Counted from the first letter of the stretch, positions 34,501 through 46,646 are shown. The stretch: 64,000 bases of DNA from Akebia trifoliata (GCA_017979445.1 CM030711.1:40409560-40473559), one strand, 5' to 3'. Program-made: numbers and translations. The notes: generated from the sequence alone by a model not told the origin.

Positions 34501-35005
34501 TATTTTTACAAGTCTTTCTTAATTAATGTTTGTTTTGGATTCGAATTACCTTAAACTCGAACTGAGTGTTATATTAGTATTTAAATTATTTTTATATGTA
34601 TGAACCTAATCGTTAGCATGTATTTGCATTTTATCGAATTGCAATTAATATTTTAATTGATATTTTTAATGGTAAGTTTAGTGCTCTTTAAATGTTGTGT
34701 TTGGAAAACAAGTTTGGTGCACTTGTGCAATGAAAATGAAACATACGTAATAATGTACATATTTAATTTATTTATTTTAATAGGTATATTATGATTTTTT
34801 TTAATTAAATATATTTTTTAGGTTCATTTTTTAATATGAATCATTTCTGAATTTTTTAGAATTTTTCAAAATTTTTAAATGATTAAAAACCATTGTCTCA
34901 ATGTTGAACGAGACGAGACGTATCGTCCGAGTCAACTCGGTATCGGAGCTGAACGAGACGAGACGTGATACCTAGTTAAAAAACCATGTTTGTTAGAGTT
35001 CTAAT

Positions 35006-35491
35006 CATGATTTTTAAACTCGTCTGAGACCGAGACTTATTGCCTGAGTTAACTCGGTATCGGAGTTAAACGAGATCAACTCACAAAGTATTTTGAGATG
35101 ACTGCATATTGTGAGATAAACGAATCGTCTCATATGATATTTTCCAATGTCTCGAGCGATACAAATGAGACAGCGCAGAACATGATTAACTCACGAGTTA
35201 AACGAGACGTATCAGATGAGATTTTGAAAATCTCATTCGAGTTAATCAAGACAAATGAGTTAAAACCTTAACCCTTTGTTCTTGTACCTCCAAATCGATT
35301 TTTTTTAATTATATATTTTTTTGGGTTCATTTTTTAATAGGAATCATTTCTGAATTTTTATGAAATTTTAAGATTTTTTAAATGATTAAAAATCATTGTC
35401 TCAATGTCGAATAAGACGAGACGTGTCGTCCGAGTCAACTCGGTATCGAAGCTGAACGAGACGAGACGTTATACCGAGTTTAAAAACCATA
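35006..35491. mobile_element. Internally deleted hAT relative, 486 bp
   Basis: Starts CATGATTTTTAAACTCG and ends with its imperfect inverse GAGTTTAAAAACCATA. Flanking 8-mers GTTCTAAT (34998-35005) and CTCCTAAT (35492-35499) agree at 6 of 8, as expected for an aged hAT duplication. The first 285 bp copy the left end of the large element (26770-27080), and the last 200 bp copy its right end (34790-34988). It encodes nothing. Confidence 0.87.
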
Positions 35492-35585
35492 CTCCTAATT
35501 AAAAGAAATTTCCAAGTTAGGAACGGAACTCCGAAGAAACTGTGTAAGACAGAGCTTGAGACTTGAGAGACATCAACAAGGAGGG

Positions 35586-38500
35586 ATGGGGACGAGAGAG
35601 GTTTACGAGGAGAAACTCAGGTCTGGTAATCTCTACCACGATCCCACCATCAATCCTGGCCTCGGTTCCTCTCGCTGTCCTCGCTGTCTTTCTCTCTTAA
35701 ACCCTAATTCTGTACTCTCTCTCTCTCTTCTATATTTGCAGATTAACTGTTCGACAATATTCCCCTGAGAGATCTTAATTACTTGATTTTACTCATATTT
35801 TTAGATATATTTTGAAACAGGAAAACGGAGAATGGACTGTAACTTCCGTTTTAGACGACGCAACCGCTGTGGTAATTCGATCGATACCCGTCTCGTTGTT
35901 ATATATAAATTCCCAATTTTTTGCAGATTCAGAGATGCTGAACTCATTAATTGAATAAAGTTCCACTCAATTATTATTATTTCGAATTTTCACAAACTTT
36001 TTTTTTTTAAATTCTGTTTGTACTTTGTATCACCACCAACACGTTTATATTGATTTATCGGTTGTGTAGGCTGGATCTGGTGCTGGTGGGATGATTAGTG
36101 CCATCCATGGTTTCAATACAGGTTTCAATCATGTTTTTAAATTTTTTTTTTTTTTAAATATAAATTTTTTGAGATTGGCTTATTCATCATCATCATCAAA
36201 TCCTATCTAAATTTTTTTGGGGTTGACTAAAGGAATCTTGTTTCGCCATTAAATTCTGTTGAAAGAGCTGACGTGACGTCTATTATTGCAATTGTATTGT
36301 AGAGAGTTGTTAATATTTTTCTTTTTCTTCACAGGGATTCCATTTGTTCAGAAACACATAAAGGGACCTAAATGGCTTCCTTTTGTCATTGGGGTATGTA
36401 TAATCTCTTCTTCTATATCTGATTTATCAATTAGTGTATCCAATGCAACATTGTTTTGCTCTTGGTATTAAATATTGTTGTCATAGTGAGTTTCGTGATG
36501 CAAAAATCGAGATTTATTGTGATTTATTTCCATATTGTATTATTTAATAAATTAGGTTAATTTCCCCCTTATGTATCATATTGTTACCTTTAGAAGAAGA
36601 TACATACGATACCGTGATGATTAGTACTAAATACCATGCTATTGTGAAATTAAGAATACAAAATTGCTATTTTTTTCCTTAGATGTTAAATCTTATAAAT
36701 AAAGTCAAACTTCATTAGCTCATTTAGAATATTATCTTCTTTGTTTGTAGCTTCCTCCCTTTCTCTTGTTTTCAGCGGCCAGTGCGGCATTTGGAGGTAT
36801 TATTCTTCTCCTTGTGAAATGGTTGTTAAACTTGTTCTTGGCATTCTTTAGTAATTTATTTAAATATCTAAAAAGTGCATGCTTGTGAGGTATAAGACTT
36901 AAGGGTTTGGCTAGTGAAACACCTCCACACACCTCATTGTTTAAAAATACTAGTTCAATTTACTCGTTTATATCACGAAATTTCACCCATTGTGCCCTTT
37001 TAGGCCTTAAATTAGTTTTTGACTATATGGTTAATTACGTAATATAGGTGTAACTTGGTCAATCGAAAAATACATTAATTAATTTTAGATTGTTGTATAG
37101 GATTTGTTAGGCTTTAAGTTGGCTTTATTTATTTTATTTTTTCATAGTTGTTAAGATTCATTATAAATGAGACTTCTCAGTTAATGAAATTTTCTTTTAG
37201 GATTTTAGTTCTCTTGTGAACTCGTGAGATTGCTTGGTTTAGTACCATGCCATAGCTTGTTTTAGGTTTTCATACAAGAAAATCTTAGTGGCATGTTAAC
37301 TAGATCTTTCCCGCATAAAGTGATATGATTTGAAATTCTTTCCTTGTGATCTCGTGGCTGGAGATTTGAAGGTGGCATAAAGGATTGGAGATTCCGGAAG
37401 ACCTTAGTTGTCATTGACTTGAGCTTACCTTGTGACAAGCGGTATTAGGGAAAGTACTTTTCTTCATATATTTTTCGGATAGAAATATGAAGATGTTGTC
37501 TTAGGGTGCCCATGATTCTGGAATAGATAAAAGACTGAGATTCTAGAAGATTTCAATATGGAGAATGGGGATCTCTATTAAACCTTAGCAAAGAGTGGTT
37601 TGGTATAACAATAGTTGGAGAACACAATAGTGGACCATCTTTGATTATGAAGCCATTTTCAATGAAATTGAGAATAGAGACATTGTTTATGCTAAAAAGG
37701 ATTTTTTTCCTAGGGAGGTCTTTTTCTTTTTCATCGGTTTGGTGGGATGGCTGGGTTTTGACACATTGCTTCTATTGCATCATTGTTTATGCATATGAAG
37801 GAGACAATCTATATAATAAAACAGGACGGTTATACCACCACAAAGAATGATTGTGATTTAATCTTGCCATGAATCTCGAGAATAACTCTTCACTTTATTA
37901 CCTTTTCTCCCCTTTCCAAGAACACCCCGCCAATTTACTTGCCATTCCGCCCTTTTCAATAATAACCCTCCAACTTCATTGCCTTTCATCTTCTACCCCT
38001 TAACCATAGTAACAAAAAACTCCGTTTTTTTTTTGTTTTTGTTACGTCTTGTTTAAGACACGTTTCGTACCTCTTAATGATTAAAACAATAAAAAAAACT
38101 CAATTAAAAAAAAAAATCACATTTTTATGTTTTAAACATGACTTTTATTCTTTAAACACATTTTTTTAATAAAATAAAAACCAAAATAACCCATTTTTTG
38201 CAGGTCTATATTTAATTTCTATGGCCATATGGTTGTCTGTACTTTGGTTCATTGTTTAATGCAGGATTTGATTATAATGCTTGATGCTATAATTTTTTTT
38301 TTTTTTTTTTTGCCAATAGTGTGTTATTTTGCTCAAAGATACATAGATGGTTAGATTTTTTTTATCATCATAAAATGTATAATTATGTGTAGGAACATGT
38401 TATCATGCATAGATATTCGATAATATTTTTTTTGCTTAAATATTTTGTAAACTTAGAATAAATGTCTAATGTATTGTACTTTACATCATGAATACATTGT

Positions 38501-39420
38501 TTTTTCATAATTTTAATTTATGTATATATCTCATTTTTTCCTGATTTGTTCTTGCTTCTTTCCTGTTTTCTCCATTTTAAACTCGTTCTCCAACTTGGTG
38601 ACCATGCCATTAACCCAAAAGAGGATGTCCGTGCCTGCCAGCACATGCAAACTCTAGTTCTACAATATGTTATCAAGAAAATTTTCCATAAACCTTGGAT
38701 GATCGTGCCCTATCAATTAGTATCAAAAAGAAAGTCATAGATCGAAGATGGGAATATAACAAAACAAACTTGAAATTGATGTGTCCATTGGGAGCAAAAT
38801 GTTAACATGACATTCCAGGAGTCATGATTTTTAACTTAAAAAATTTGTTTGAGAAGCTGTAAAATGTCCGGGAAAGCTCTTTCCCTTTTCTTTACGGATC
38901 AAGTGAGCCTCTATAGACAGTGTTCATTTTCTTGCCTCTTGGAGGGAACTATTTGGCCAAACAAAGTTGTCCATCTGATTGACTATTCCTTGGGTTGATC
39001 ATATGGACATTGTACATCACATCCATGCCTACATTTATCACACATAATAACAACTCTTGAAACTTTCCATATGTTGAGAGGTGAGCTAGTAAAACAGTGG
39101 ATTCCTTTGGGGAAGCCAAGTCAGCTAGTGTCTGTATGAAAAATCCACCCATCCATGCTTTTTATAGATGGTCTGTGCTTATTATATAAGGCTATTTAGA
39201 ATTGTTTGGATCCATCAATTACAACCTTGAACATTGAATTAATGTTGAACCTTATAGGTCTGTTTTGTTATATCTTACAGCTTATGCAGTTCCTAAGTTT
39301 GCTCAGCTCTCTGTCACATCCTATTATGCTGCCTCGAGTGCTTCACATTATGCAATATCACACCTCACAAGATACATTGAAGAGGCTCACACCTCTAATC
39401 CACATAGAAGATCAAGTTGA
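35586..39420 (+). CDS. Small conserved-looking plant membrane protein, unknown function
   Basis: Six exons with GT-AG introns and matching phases: 35586-35711, 35821-35871, 36070-36121, 36335-36393, 36751-36796, 39281-39420 (TGA). The product is 157 residues. The N-terminus MGTREVYEEKLRSGNLYHDP lacks an obvious signal peptide; residues 31-34 are a CPRC pair. A Gly/Ala segment AGSGAGGMISAIHGFNTG is followed by IPFVQKHIKGPKWLPFVIG, then a hydrophobic stretch LPPFLLFSAASAAFGAYAVP that may span a membrane, and a helical tail ending SNPHRRSS. I recall no characterised family and name no function. Clean splicing, consistent phase and a gapless frame argue that it is real. The start is the ATG at 35586; an upstream in-frame TTG is not a plausible start. 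The last intron is 2484 bp with no recognised content. Confidence 0.87.
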
Positions 39421-40217
39421 TCCTCTTTGGTGCAACATAGCGAGAAAAAGGTTTACTTACAATTTTGCAAACAATAGTCTCTCGTCTTTCTAGTTTGAGA
39501 TATATATAAGACTTGCTAAGCAAATGGTTAAGGTTGATAGTTGTGTGCAGCTTTAAGCTATCATCCGTATGGTATTTTTTTTTTTCTTTTCTTGATAAGC
39601 TATCATCTAGTCACCATTCACCAATACTTCTTTTTCCTGACTTTCTTTTCTTTTTTCCTTCCAAATCTTGTGAATTCAGTATAATTTATGAATGATAATT
39701 TGCATTAAAGATTATAGTTTTGTTATGAATTGTCTTTGTTTTTTTTACTTCATTAAGAATTGCCTTTCGCTTCTGAAACCCGAAGAACACTAGTCGTAAC
39801 GATCATGTTGGTGCACTTGCGGAGATCTTCTACGAGATACTTTCATGCATCCCCCATCCACATCAGAGAAATAATCAGACCAATTGTCTTCATTTTCCTG
39901 ATGGATGTAGACTTTTCATTGTAGAGTAGATTACTGATTATTATAAAAAAAAGATTAAAATGATTTAGAAGCATTTCCTCCAACCCTAGGATCATAGACA
40001 ATATTACCTCTAATAACAGTAGTGATCTCCTTTTGAGGTTGTGACTGTTGAAATAATGCTATTGGCCTGAGTGGACCGAATTTTTTCTGGCACATATTTG
40101 GTACTGAAATGCTTTCTTTTATTCTACATTTTTTTCTACAACAAGGATCTGGGATTTGGCTAAATGAATCCGATACCCCTATTCCATTCTATATCTGAAG
40201 TCAAGTCTTGTGTTATT
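39421..40217. other. Intergenic, nothing recognised
   Basis: AT-rich 3' flank of the small membrane protein gene. No coding signal or repeat structure was recognised. Confidence 0.6.
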
Positions 40218-40235
40218 AAGATTGAATTTATAACT

Positions 40236-40484
40236 CACTGGCGGTTAGCTGAGATGGTAAGAAGTGACTGGGTGTACTCCCCAGGTTGTGACTTTGAATC
40301 TCTATATGCCCCTCCACCAAAAGATGGCTACTTAATGGCTTCACGTGACAGGGTGGGAAGGTGTGTGCGGTCCGGGATTAGTCCTGTTGGATAAGGTTGG
40401 TTTTTGGGTCGGGCAAATCTCAATGGGCCAAAGCAGGCCTACTACCACAGGGATCACCTCTTTACAACAACAAAAAAGAAAAAC
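40236..40484 (+). mobile_element. tRNA-derived SINE with perfect 18 bp target duplication
   Basis: Flanked by identical copies of AAGATTGAATTTATAACT (40218-40235 and 40485-40502). The 5' part has a pol III A box (TAGCTGAGATGG, 40246-40257) and a decayed B box (ACTTTGAATCTC, about 40291-40302), 33 bp apart. The 249 bp body ends in an A-rich tail (ACAACAACAAAAAAGAAAAAC). This is the standard layout of a plant SINE copied by LINE machinery. The unmutated duplication suggests a fairly recent insertion. Confidence 0.92.
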
Positions 40485-40531
40485 AAGATTGAATTTATAA
40501 CTGCTTTCACCATTTCCATTCATCTTCTTTT

Positions 40532-40533
<2 letters not shown>

Positions 40534-40565
<32 letters not shown>

Positions 40566-41045
40566 GTCCCGTTCAGCAACAAACATTTTGGCAAAACATT
40601 TTTCAAAACATGAGTTAGAGGTTTTGGAATGGGCTGATTTTTGGTGAGGATGATCTCTACATTGAAAGAACTTAATTTGGGATGAATAATTATACAAGCA
40701 CCCCACGAATTAGTAAGGGCAATGCACACCATAGTCAATTTTTTTTGTCTTATGAGTTAAAGTTTTTGGAATGAACCAATTTTTGGTGAGGATGATCTAC
40801 ATGGTCTAGAGATCATACTCACAAAAAATCAGTCCATTCCGAAACTTCTAACCATGTCAAAACTAGTTTATAAAAAAAAAATGGACGATTTATAGTTCTT
40901 GAATTTGTTTTGATGGGATTAGATGTTTCGGGATGGGCTGATTTTTTTTGAGGATGATCTCCTCATTGTAGAGATCATCCTCACCAAAAATCAACTCATT
41001 CCAAAACTTTTAACCTGTATAAGACAAAATAATTTGGTCACAGTG
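40534..41045. repeat. Fold-back family member with (TA)n at its edge
   Basis: A (TA)n run (40534-40562) abuts sequence related to the element at 57251-57659: ATGAGTTAGAGGTTTTGG, GGGCTGATTTTTGGTGAGG. It contains hairpins at about 40764-40850 and 40929-41008, whose arms are GAGGATGATCTCC and its inverse AGAGATCATCCTC extended by CTGATTTTT / AAAAATCAAC. Confidence 0.75.
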
Positions 41046-41343
41046 TAGGTTTATTAATTTGTGGGGTGTTGATATAATTATACATGGGATATAAGAGGTA
41101 ATATCCTTTTAAGTATAAAAGCATACTTGTCCATGCCCAAAAAATGAAGGGTATACTTGTCCGTGCAAAAAAAAGTGAAGTGCTTATTGCTTCAGTACTT
41201 TTTTTTCAGTGTCAAAATAGTGCTAAATTATTTTCACTTATTTTCAACAATAAGCACTGAAATATGGAGTAAACAAATGCATTATTTTGACAAAAAGTGC
41301 TAAATTTTTTTTTCAACAATAAACACTGAAAAATAGTGCAAAC

Positions 41344-41685
41344 AAACACCGCTTTACTTCACTCCATAAAAGAAACTCATTCTTTATTCATCAAATCTTC
41401 GTTTTAAAAAAAAATCCCTAATACAATCTATATAAAGAAAATAAATCTAGGATTCATAATTAAACTAAAACACCAAATAAACAATCTAATTTTAGTAATT
41501 TTTTCTCTCCTAATAAACTTAAATAAAAGAAAAACTAAAATTACTAAGTTGCCCCCTAAATATTATACTAAGACCATGAGCCAATAAAACATCAAAATAA
41601 GCTCAAAAAACATAAAATTTAAGTCCAAAAACATAAATATAAATAAAAATTAAAATATACTCTTCAAAATTTATTGCCCCCATCA
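41344..41685 (-). repeat. Truncated LTR of the short LTR element
   Basis: The minus strand starts TGATGGGGGCAATAAATTTTG at 41685 and follows the LTR family until about 41344, where it stops at GAGTGAAGT, roughly halfway. Confidence 0.8.
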
Positions 41686-42348
41686 ATTCTACTTTAATTT
41701 ATCTCGAAATAGAGTCTTCAATTCGATCTCTTCCTAGATGTTGAAATCATACAACTAAATTTGGACTCAATTTTTGTCAGGAATCAAAGTTGGCATAATT
41801 CATTGATTTAACCAAGACATTATCTACCTTCTTTTTTTCATGAGATAAAAATAAGTATTAAAATCAAAGGATCTAGTGGCTCTACAATTTCGTGTGCCAA
41901 TTGTTTAGATTCTTCAGACTTAGATTTTTCTTCAAGAAATAATAGTGATATCTCACACTCGTCAATCTCACTCTCGCTTAAATCAGGCTCATAGATTTTT
42001 CTCAATTTTTTTATTACTCTCGTTGAGTTTAGGTGCATGGATTTTGATCACATTTACTTCATTCTCCCAGTTTGAGTGCTCTGATTTATAGTACCTAAAA
42101 TGATTGCACTTACAGTACAAGCTTTGTTGCCTGAACTCTTTATACCATAGATCACGTAATTACTTGTGCTCTTCGCTTTCTTTTACAAAACAATCATGAA
42201 TAATGAAAAAATATGTTTGAGAGGTGTGTTCAACGTATTTTTGACAACATATTTTCCAACTCTTATGAGAACATCTCTGTTGAGTCCATCTCCACTCAAC
42301 GTGATCTGTTAATTTGTGATGTTTGAACTTAGGCTCTGATACCAAATT
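41686..42348 (-). pseudogene. Internal region with gag zinc-knuckle remnant
   Basis: On minus: primer site TGGTATCAGAGC (42333-42344), then a reading with YCKCNHFRYY and SEHSNWENE (about 42060-42120), a decayed CCHC zinc knuckle of LTR-retrotransposon gag. An acidic stretch follows: YEPDLSESEIDECEISLL, LEEKSKSEESKQLAHE, VEPLDPLIL (41838-42038). About 660 bp separate the two LTR parts, so no pol is present. The sister copy at 43394-44191 carries the same segments on plus. Confidence 0.72.
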
Positions 42349-42385
42349 TGATGCAAGACGATGAGGAAAGAAAAATAAAAGACAA

Positions 42386-42640
42386 ATAATGTTTTGGTTA
42401 AATCAATGAGTTCCGAATTTGATTCTTGTCAAAAAATGAGAGTTCAAATTTGATTTAATGATTTCAATCAAATTGAAGACTTAACTTCATGATGAATTAA
42501 AGTGGAAGACCTCCCCATGTGATGCATTGGTTGAGAAGTAAGTCAAGATCAGATTGCACGTGGATTATAAGACTTCATTTATTGGGAAATTATCACAATT
42601 TTATTTAGTCAGTGGAGAATTTTTCTTAGCTAAGGAGAAT
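42386..42640 (+). repeat. 3' part of an internal region, plus orientation
   Basis: Matches 43928-44191 (GGTTAAATCAATGAGTT, GATGCATTGGTTGAGAAG, ATTGCAYGTGGATTATA). It is joined at about 42385 to a 36 bp remnant of a minus-strand LTR (42349-42385), making a head-to-head junction. Confidence 0.75.
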
Positions 42641-43393
42641 TAATAGGGACATCAAATCTTGAAGAGTAGATTTTAGTTTTCATTTAGATTTATATTTTTG
42701 GACTTTAATTTTATGTTTTTTGGGTTTATTTTGATATTTTATTGGCTCATGATCTTAGTATAATATTTAAGGGTAATTTAATAATTTTAGTTTGTTTTTT
42801 ATTTAAGTTTATTAGGGTTAGGACTCTTAGATTTACTTTCTTTATATTAGATTGTATTAGGAATTTTTTTTTTAAACGGAAATTTGATGAATAAACAATA
42901 AGTTTCTTTGATGGAGTGAAGTGAGTTCTTTATCATTTTTGGTGTGATTCAAGGTACTATCTTTTCTATCATCTTCTTATTTTTATTTTTTTTATTGTTT
43001 CTTAATTTTCTTGAAATCTTAAATCCATCAAGAATAATTTTTTTCTTGATTTTCTTTTAATTCTGGTTGTTTTTTATTTTTGTTTCTCGATTCTTGATTC
43101 TCGATCTTTTATTCTTGATTTTTGACTCTTGAAACTTACAAACCTCAACCCTTTCTCCATTCTCCATTCTCTTAACTTTTAATCCTTATCTTGTAAACCT
43201 TTAATCCTTTTCCTTTAACCATTGTATTTTTTTGATAATTGGGATTGTGGTCATACATGCAAAAGGTCAAATTAAATCTTAAAATCTAAATCCTTTTGAG
43301 TTTATCCTATCTTACCCAAATCCTTAACCTAATCCTAAACCAAATTTCCTAATCTCTATTTTTTACTTTTTCTTCCCTTATCGTATTACATCT
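42641..43393 (+). repeat. LTR, plus orientation, 753 bp
   Basis: Runs from TAATAGGGACATCAAATC (TG decayed) to CGTATTACATCT and is followed by spacer AATT and primer site TGGTATCAGAGC at 43398-43409. Confidence 0.85.
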
Positions 43394-44191
43394 AATTTGG
43401 TATCAGAGCCTAGGTTCAGGTAACACAAATCAGCAAATCATGTTGATGGGAGATGAACTCAATAGAGATGTTCATATAAGAGTTGAAAAATATTTTGACA
43501 GAATTATGTCGAATGCACTATTCTTAAGCATATTTTTGCATTATTCATGACTGTATTATAATGGAAAGCGAAGAGCATAGGCAATTGTGTGATCCATGAT
43601 ATGAAGAGTTCAGACAACAAAATTTGGGCTTCAAGTGCAATCATTTTGGACACTATAATTCTGAGTGCTCGAATTAGGAGAATGAAGTAAATATGATCAA
43701 AATCCATCCACTTAAACTCAATGAGAGTACTAAAAAATCGAAGAAGAAATCTATGAGCTTGATTTAAGCAAGAGTGAGATTGACAAGTGTGAGACATCAT
43801 TATTGGTTCTTGAATAAGAATCTAAGTCTGAAGAATCCGAACAATTGGCATAAGAAATTGTGGAACCACTACATCCTTTGATTTTAACATCGATTTTATC
43901 TCATGAAAAAGAAAATGCAGATAATGTTTGGGTTAAATCAATGAGTTATACCAGTTTGTTCTTGTTAAAAAATGAGAGTCCAAATTTGATTTGATGATTT
44001 CAACATTTAGGAAGAGATCGAATTCAAGACTCAACTTCGTGATGAATTAAAGTAGAAGATCCCGCCTTGGGATGCATTGGTTGAGAAGCAAATCAGAATC
44101 ATATTGCATGTGGATTATATGGACTTCATTTGTTGGGGAATTACCACAATTTTATTTCGCTAATAGCAAAATTATCTTAGCCGAAGAGAAT
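43394..44191 (+). pseudogene. Internal region of short LTR element with gag remnant
   Basis: About 800 bp between two plus-strand LTRs. It starts with the primer site (43398-43409). Around 43620-43675 it reads GFKCNHFGHYNSECSN, a gag zinc knuckle whose first Cys is replaced. Then KKSKKKSMSLI and an acidic stretch parallel to the minus copy at 41838-42038. No protease, RT or integrase is present. The primer site and gag type resemble Ty1/copia elements, but without pol the superfamily is uncertain. Confidence 0.75.
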
Positions 44192-44563
44192 TGATGGGGA
44201 CATCAAATCTTGAAGATTAGATTTTAGTTTTTATTTAGATTTCGATATTTGGTCTTTAATTTTGTGTTTTTGGACTTATTTTGATGTTGGTCCATGGTTT
44301 TAGCATAATATTTAGGTACAGTTTAGTAATTAATTTTTTTTTATTTAAATTTATTGGGGTTGAAAAATTAGGAGAAAGAAAGTTACAAAAATTAAGTTAT
44401 TTATTTGATGTTTTAGTTTGATTAGGATTCTTAGATTTACTTTTTTTTTTATAATATAGATTGTAGTAGAGATTTTTTTAAAATGAAGATTTAATGAATA
44501 AAAAATGAATTTATTTCATGGAGTGAAGTGAGTTCTCCATCAATTTTGGTGTGATTCCAAGTG
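44192..44563 (+). repeat. Truncated LTR, plus orientation
   Basis: TGATGGGGACATCAAATC to GGTGTGATTCCAA, then an abrupt change to minus-orientation internal sequence at about 44564, forming a second head-to-head junction. Confidence 0.82.
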
Positions 44564-45485
44564 ACTTTTGAGAGTGGCGCATTCAATGTAATTTTAACGA
44601 CGTATTTTTCAGTTCCTCTGAGAACATCTCTATGGAGTCCGTCTCCCCTTAACGGGATATATTAATTTGTATCGTCTGAAACTAGGCTTTGATACCAAAT
44701 TTGATGTATGAAGATGAGGGAAGAAAAATAAAATAACGAAGATTAGGGAATTTGGTTTAGGATTGGATTATGGATTTTAGTAAAATAGGGTAAGTCCAAA
44801 AGGATTTGATTGTTAAGGTGTAATTTTGACCTTCTGCAAATATGATTACACTACCAATCACTAAAAATACAAAGACTAGAGGAAAATGGTTAAAGGTTTA
44901 TAGGGTAAGGATTAAAAGTTAAGATAATGGAGAAATGAATAAGGGTTAAGGTTTGTAGGTTTCAATAAACAAAAATCGATAAACAAGAATCAAGAATTAA
45001 GAAAAACAAAGTTTAAAAAAAATCATGAAAATATGATTTTTTGATGGATTCAAGATTTCAAGAAATTCAAAAAATAATAAAAAAAATAAAAATATGATAG
45101 AAAAGATAGTATCTTGGAATCACACCAAGAATGGTGGATAACTCACTTTACTCCTTAAAAGAAACTTATTATTTATTCATCAAATCTTCGTTTAAAAAAA
45201 AATCCCGAATACAATCTATATAAAGAAAATAAATCTAAGAGTCATAATTAAACTAAAATACCAAATAAATAACCTAATTTTTTTTGTAACTTTCTTCTAA
45301 TTTTTTAACCCTAATAAATTTAAATAAAAGAAAAATTAAAATTACTAAATTACCCCTAGATATTATACTAAGATCATAGGCCAATAAAACATAAAAAAAA
45401 AATCTAGAAAACATAAAATTAAAATCTTAAAACAGAAATCGAAATAAAAACTAAAGTTACTCTTCAAGATTTGATGTCCCTATCA
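44564..45485 (-). mobile_element. LTR plus primer-site end of a minus-oriented copy
   Basis: LTR at 44702-45485 (784 bp; on minus TGATAGGGACATCAAATC to TACATCA), primer site with one change at 44686-44697, and about 120 bp of 5' internal sequence matching 42215-42340. The remainder was lost at the junction with the plus LTR. Confidence 0.82.
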
Positions 45486-46646
45486 GTGGGTAGTGTGGAT
45501 CCTATCCCAAAAATGTAATTGGATGGGATATTTATCCCCCATAATTGTAATTAGAGTGAGATCTACAGTTGTATTTTATTATATAGATTAGAGTTCGCTC
45601 ATACTTATGGCAATGTCTTTATTGGTATTAAAGGGTATAAGAGAAAAGATGGTAAAGTTTTAGAGGGGTGTTCCATTGAAGAAGAGGGAGGAGAGGAAAG
45701 AAAGAACACTAAAAGTTAAAGTGGGTGAAGAGGAAGTAATGTGGACCCTATCCACTATTAGCTAGTTACTTTAAAATGTAATAAAGTGGGACCTATTGTT
45801 GTGTTTTATTATGTAGATGATTGGAATCATGTGTTTTTCATGAGTTATCCAATCTTGATCTATTCATATTGTCTTTTTCATTATTTATTAGTTTTGATGG
45901 AGGAACCAGACTGAGTGGAGTGGAGGGCAAGACAAAATAGAGTGTACCGAGATAAAATTTGATTGAAGAAATGTGATTTATTTAGCCGACCTCTAATTTT
46001 TTGCTTCCATGATTATGATTTCTAATTATGGTGTTAGTGTAACCGATCCTATGTCCTTAAGATATGGGTTTGACGACGATGATGTGAAGAGGAATCTCTT
46101 TTACTCGGGCAGCACCAAAGGGAAGAGTTATTTATATATTTTTCCCTGAAGTTGTTAAACCTCTTTCTAAATCTTATTTAAAATTTTTTTCCCCAAAACA
46201 TGCACAATTTTGGTTAAAATTCCCATTTATGTACACTCTTCATTTCAATTCCCAAAACATGCATCACCATGGGGTAGCAAGATCACATGTATTTATTCTA
46301 ATTTTAAAGTGGTGATCTCGCTGATAAAATTAAAGTACAAGGTAACGAGATCATATGTATTTTATTTTATTCTAAAAGTGACGATCTCGTTGTTAAAAAT
46401 TAAAACTTGAGGTAGTGATATCAGGACTTAATAAATTAGATATATCGTAACATATAAAACAGAGAAATCACAAGTATTTATTCTAAAAGTGATGATCTAG
46501 CTGATTATGAAAGTGATGATCCCACTGAAAAATAATTCTCAAAACAAAACATGAGCGGATTGAGATTTTCCTATACTCAACACATGAAATGGTAATTTAC
46601 CCAATTTTTAAATTTTTATTACTAACTTTTTTAGCACAAAATGATG
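45486..46646. other. Intergenic, nothing recognised
   Basis: No gene is seen. Short repeated phrases occur at 45480-45840 (GTGGACCCTATCC, TTTTATTATRTAGAT) and 46270-46510 (AGTGATGATCTCGCTG-like), but no element boundaries. Confidence 0.5.

Larger units (their letters stand above)
26762..34988 (+). mobile_element. Decayed hAT transposon with coding remnants
   Basis: The left end (TTTTAAACTCGTCCAAGATC) and right end (inverse of CCTAGTTAAAAAACCATG) carry the TTTTAAACTCGG-type terminal motif, and the subterminal regions are dense in CGAGACGAGACG motifs. The same ends bound the 486 bp relative at 35006-35491. Inside is a broken hAT transposase with a BED finger, and a 3 kb solo LTR. Without the LTR the element would be about 5.2 kb. 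The left boundary is uncertain by a few bases and no clear 8 bp duplication was found. Confidence 0.82.

Noticed and set aside
40236..40310. Candidate tRNA gene at the SINE head
   Set aside because: Pol III boxes are recognisable but the B box is decayed and no cloverleaf or acceptor stem can be closed; it is the tRNA-derived head of a SINE.
40341..40706. 121-residue minus-strand frame with an Ile-Tyr run
   Set aside because: It runs through the SINE, its target duplication and a (TA)n tract, and has no coding character.
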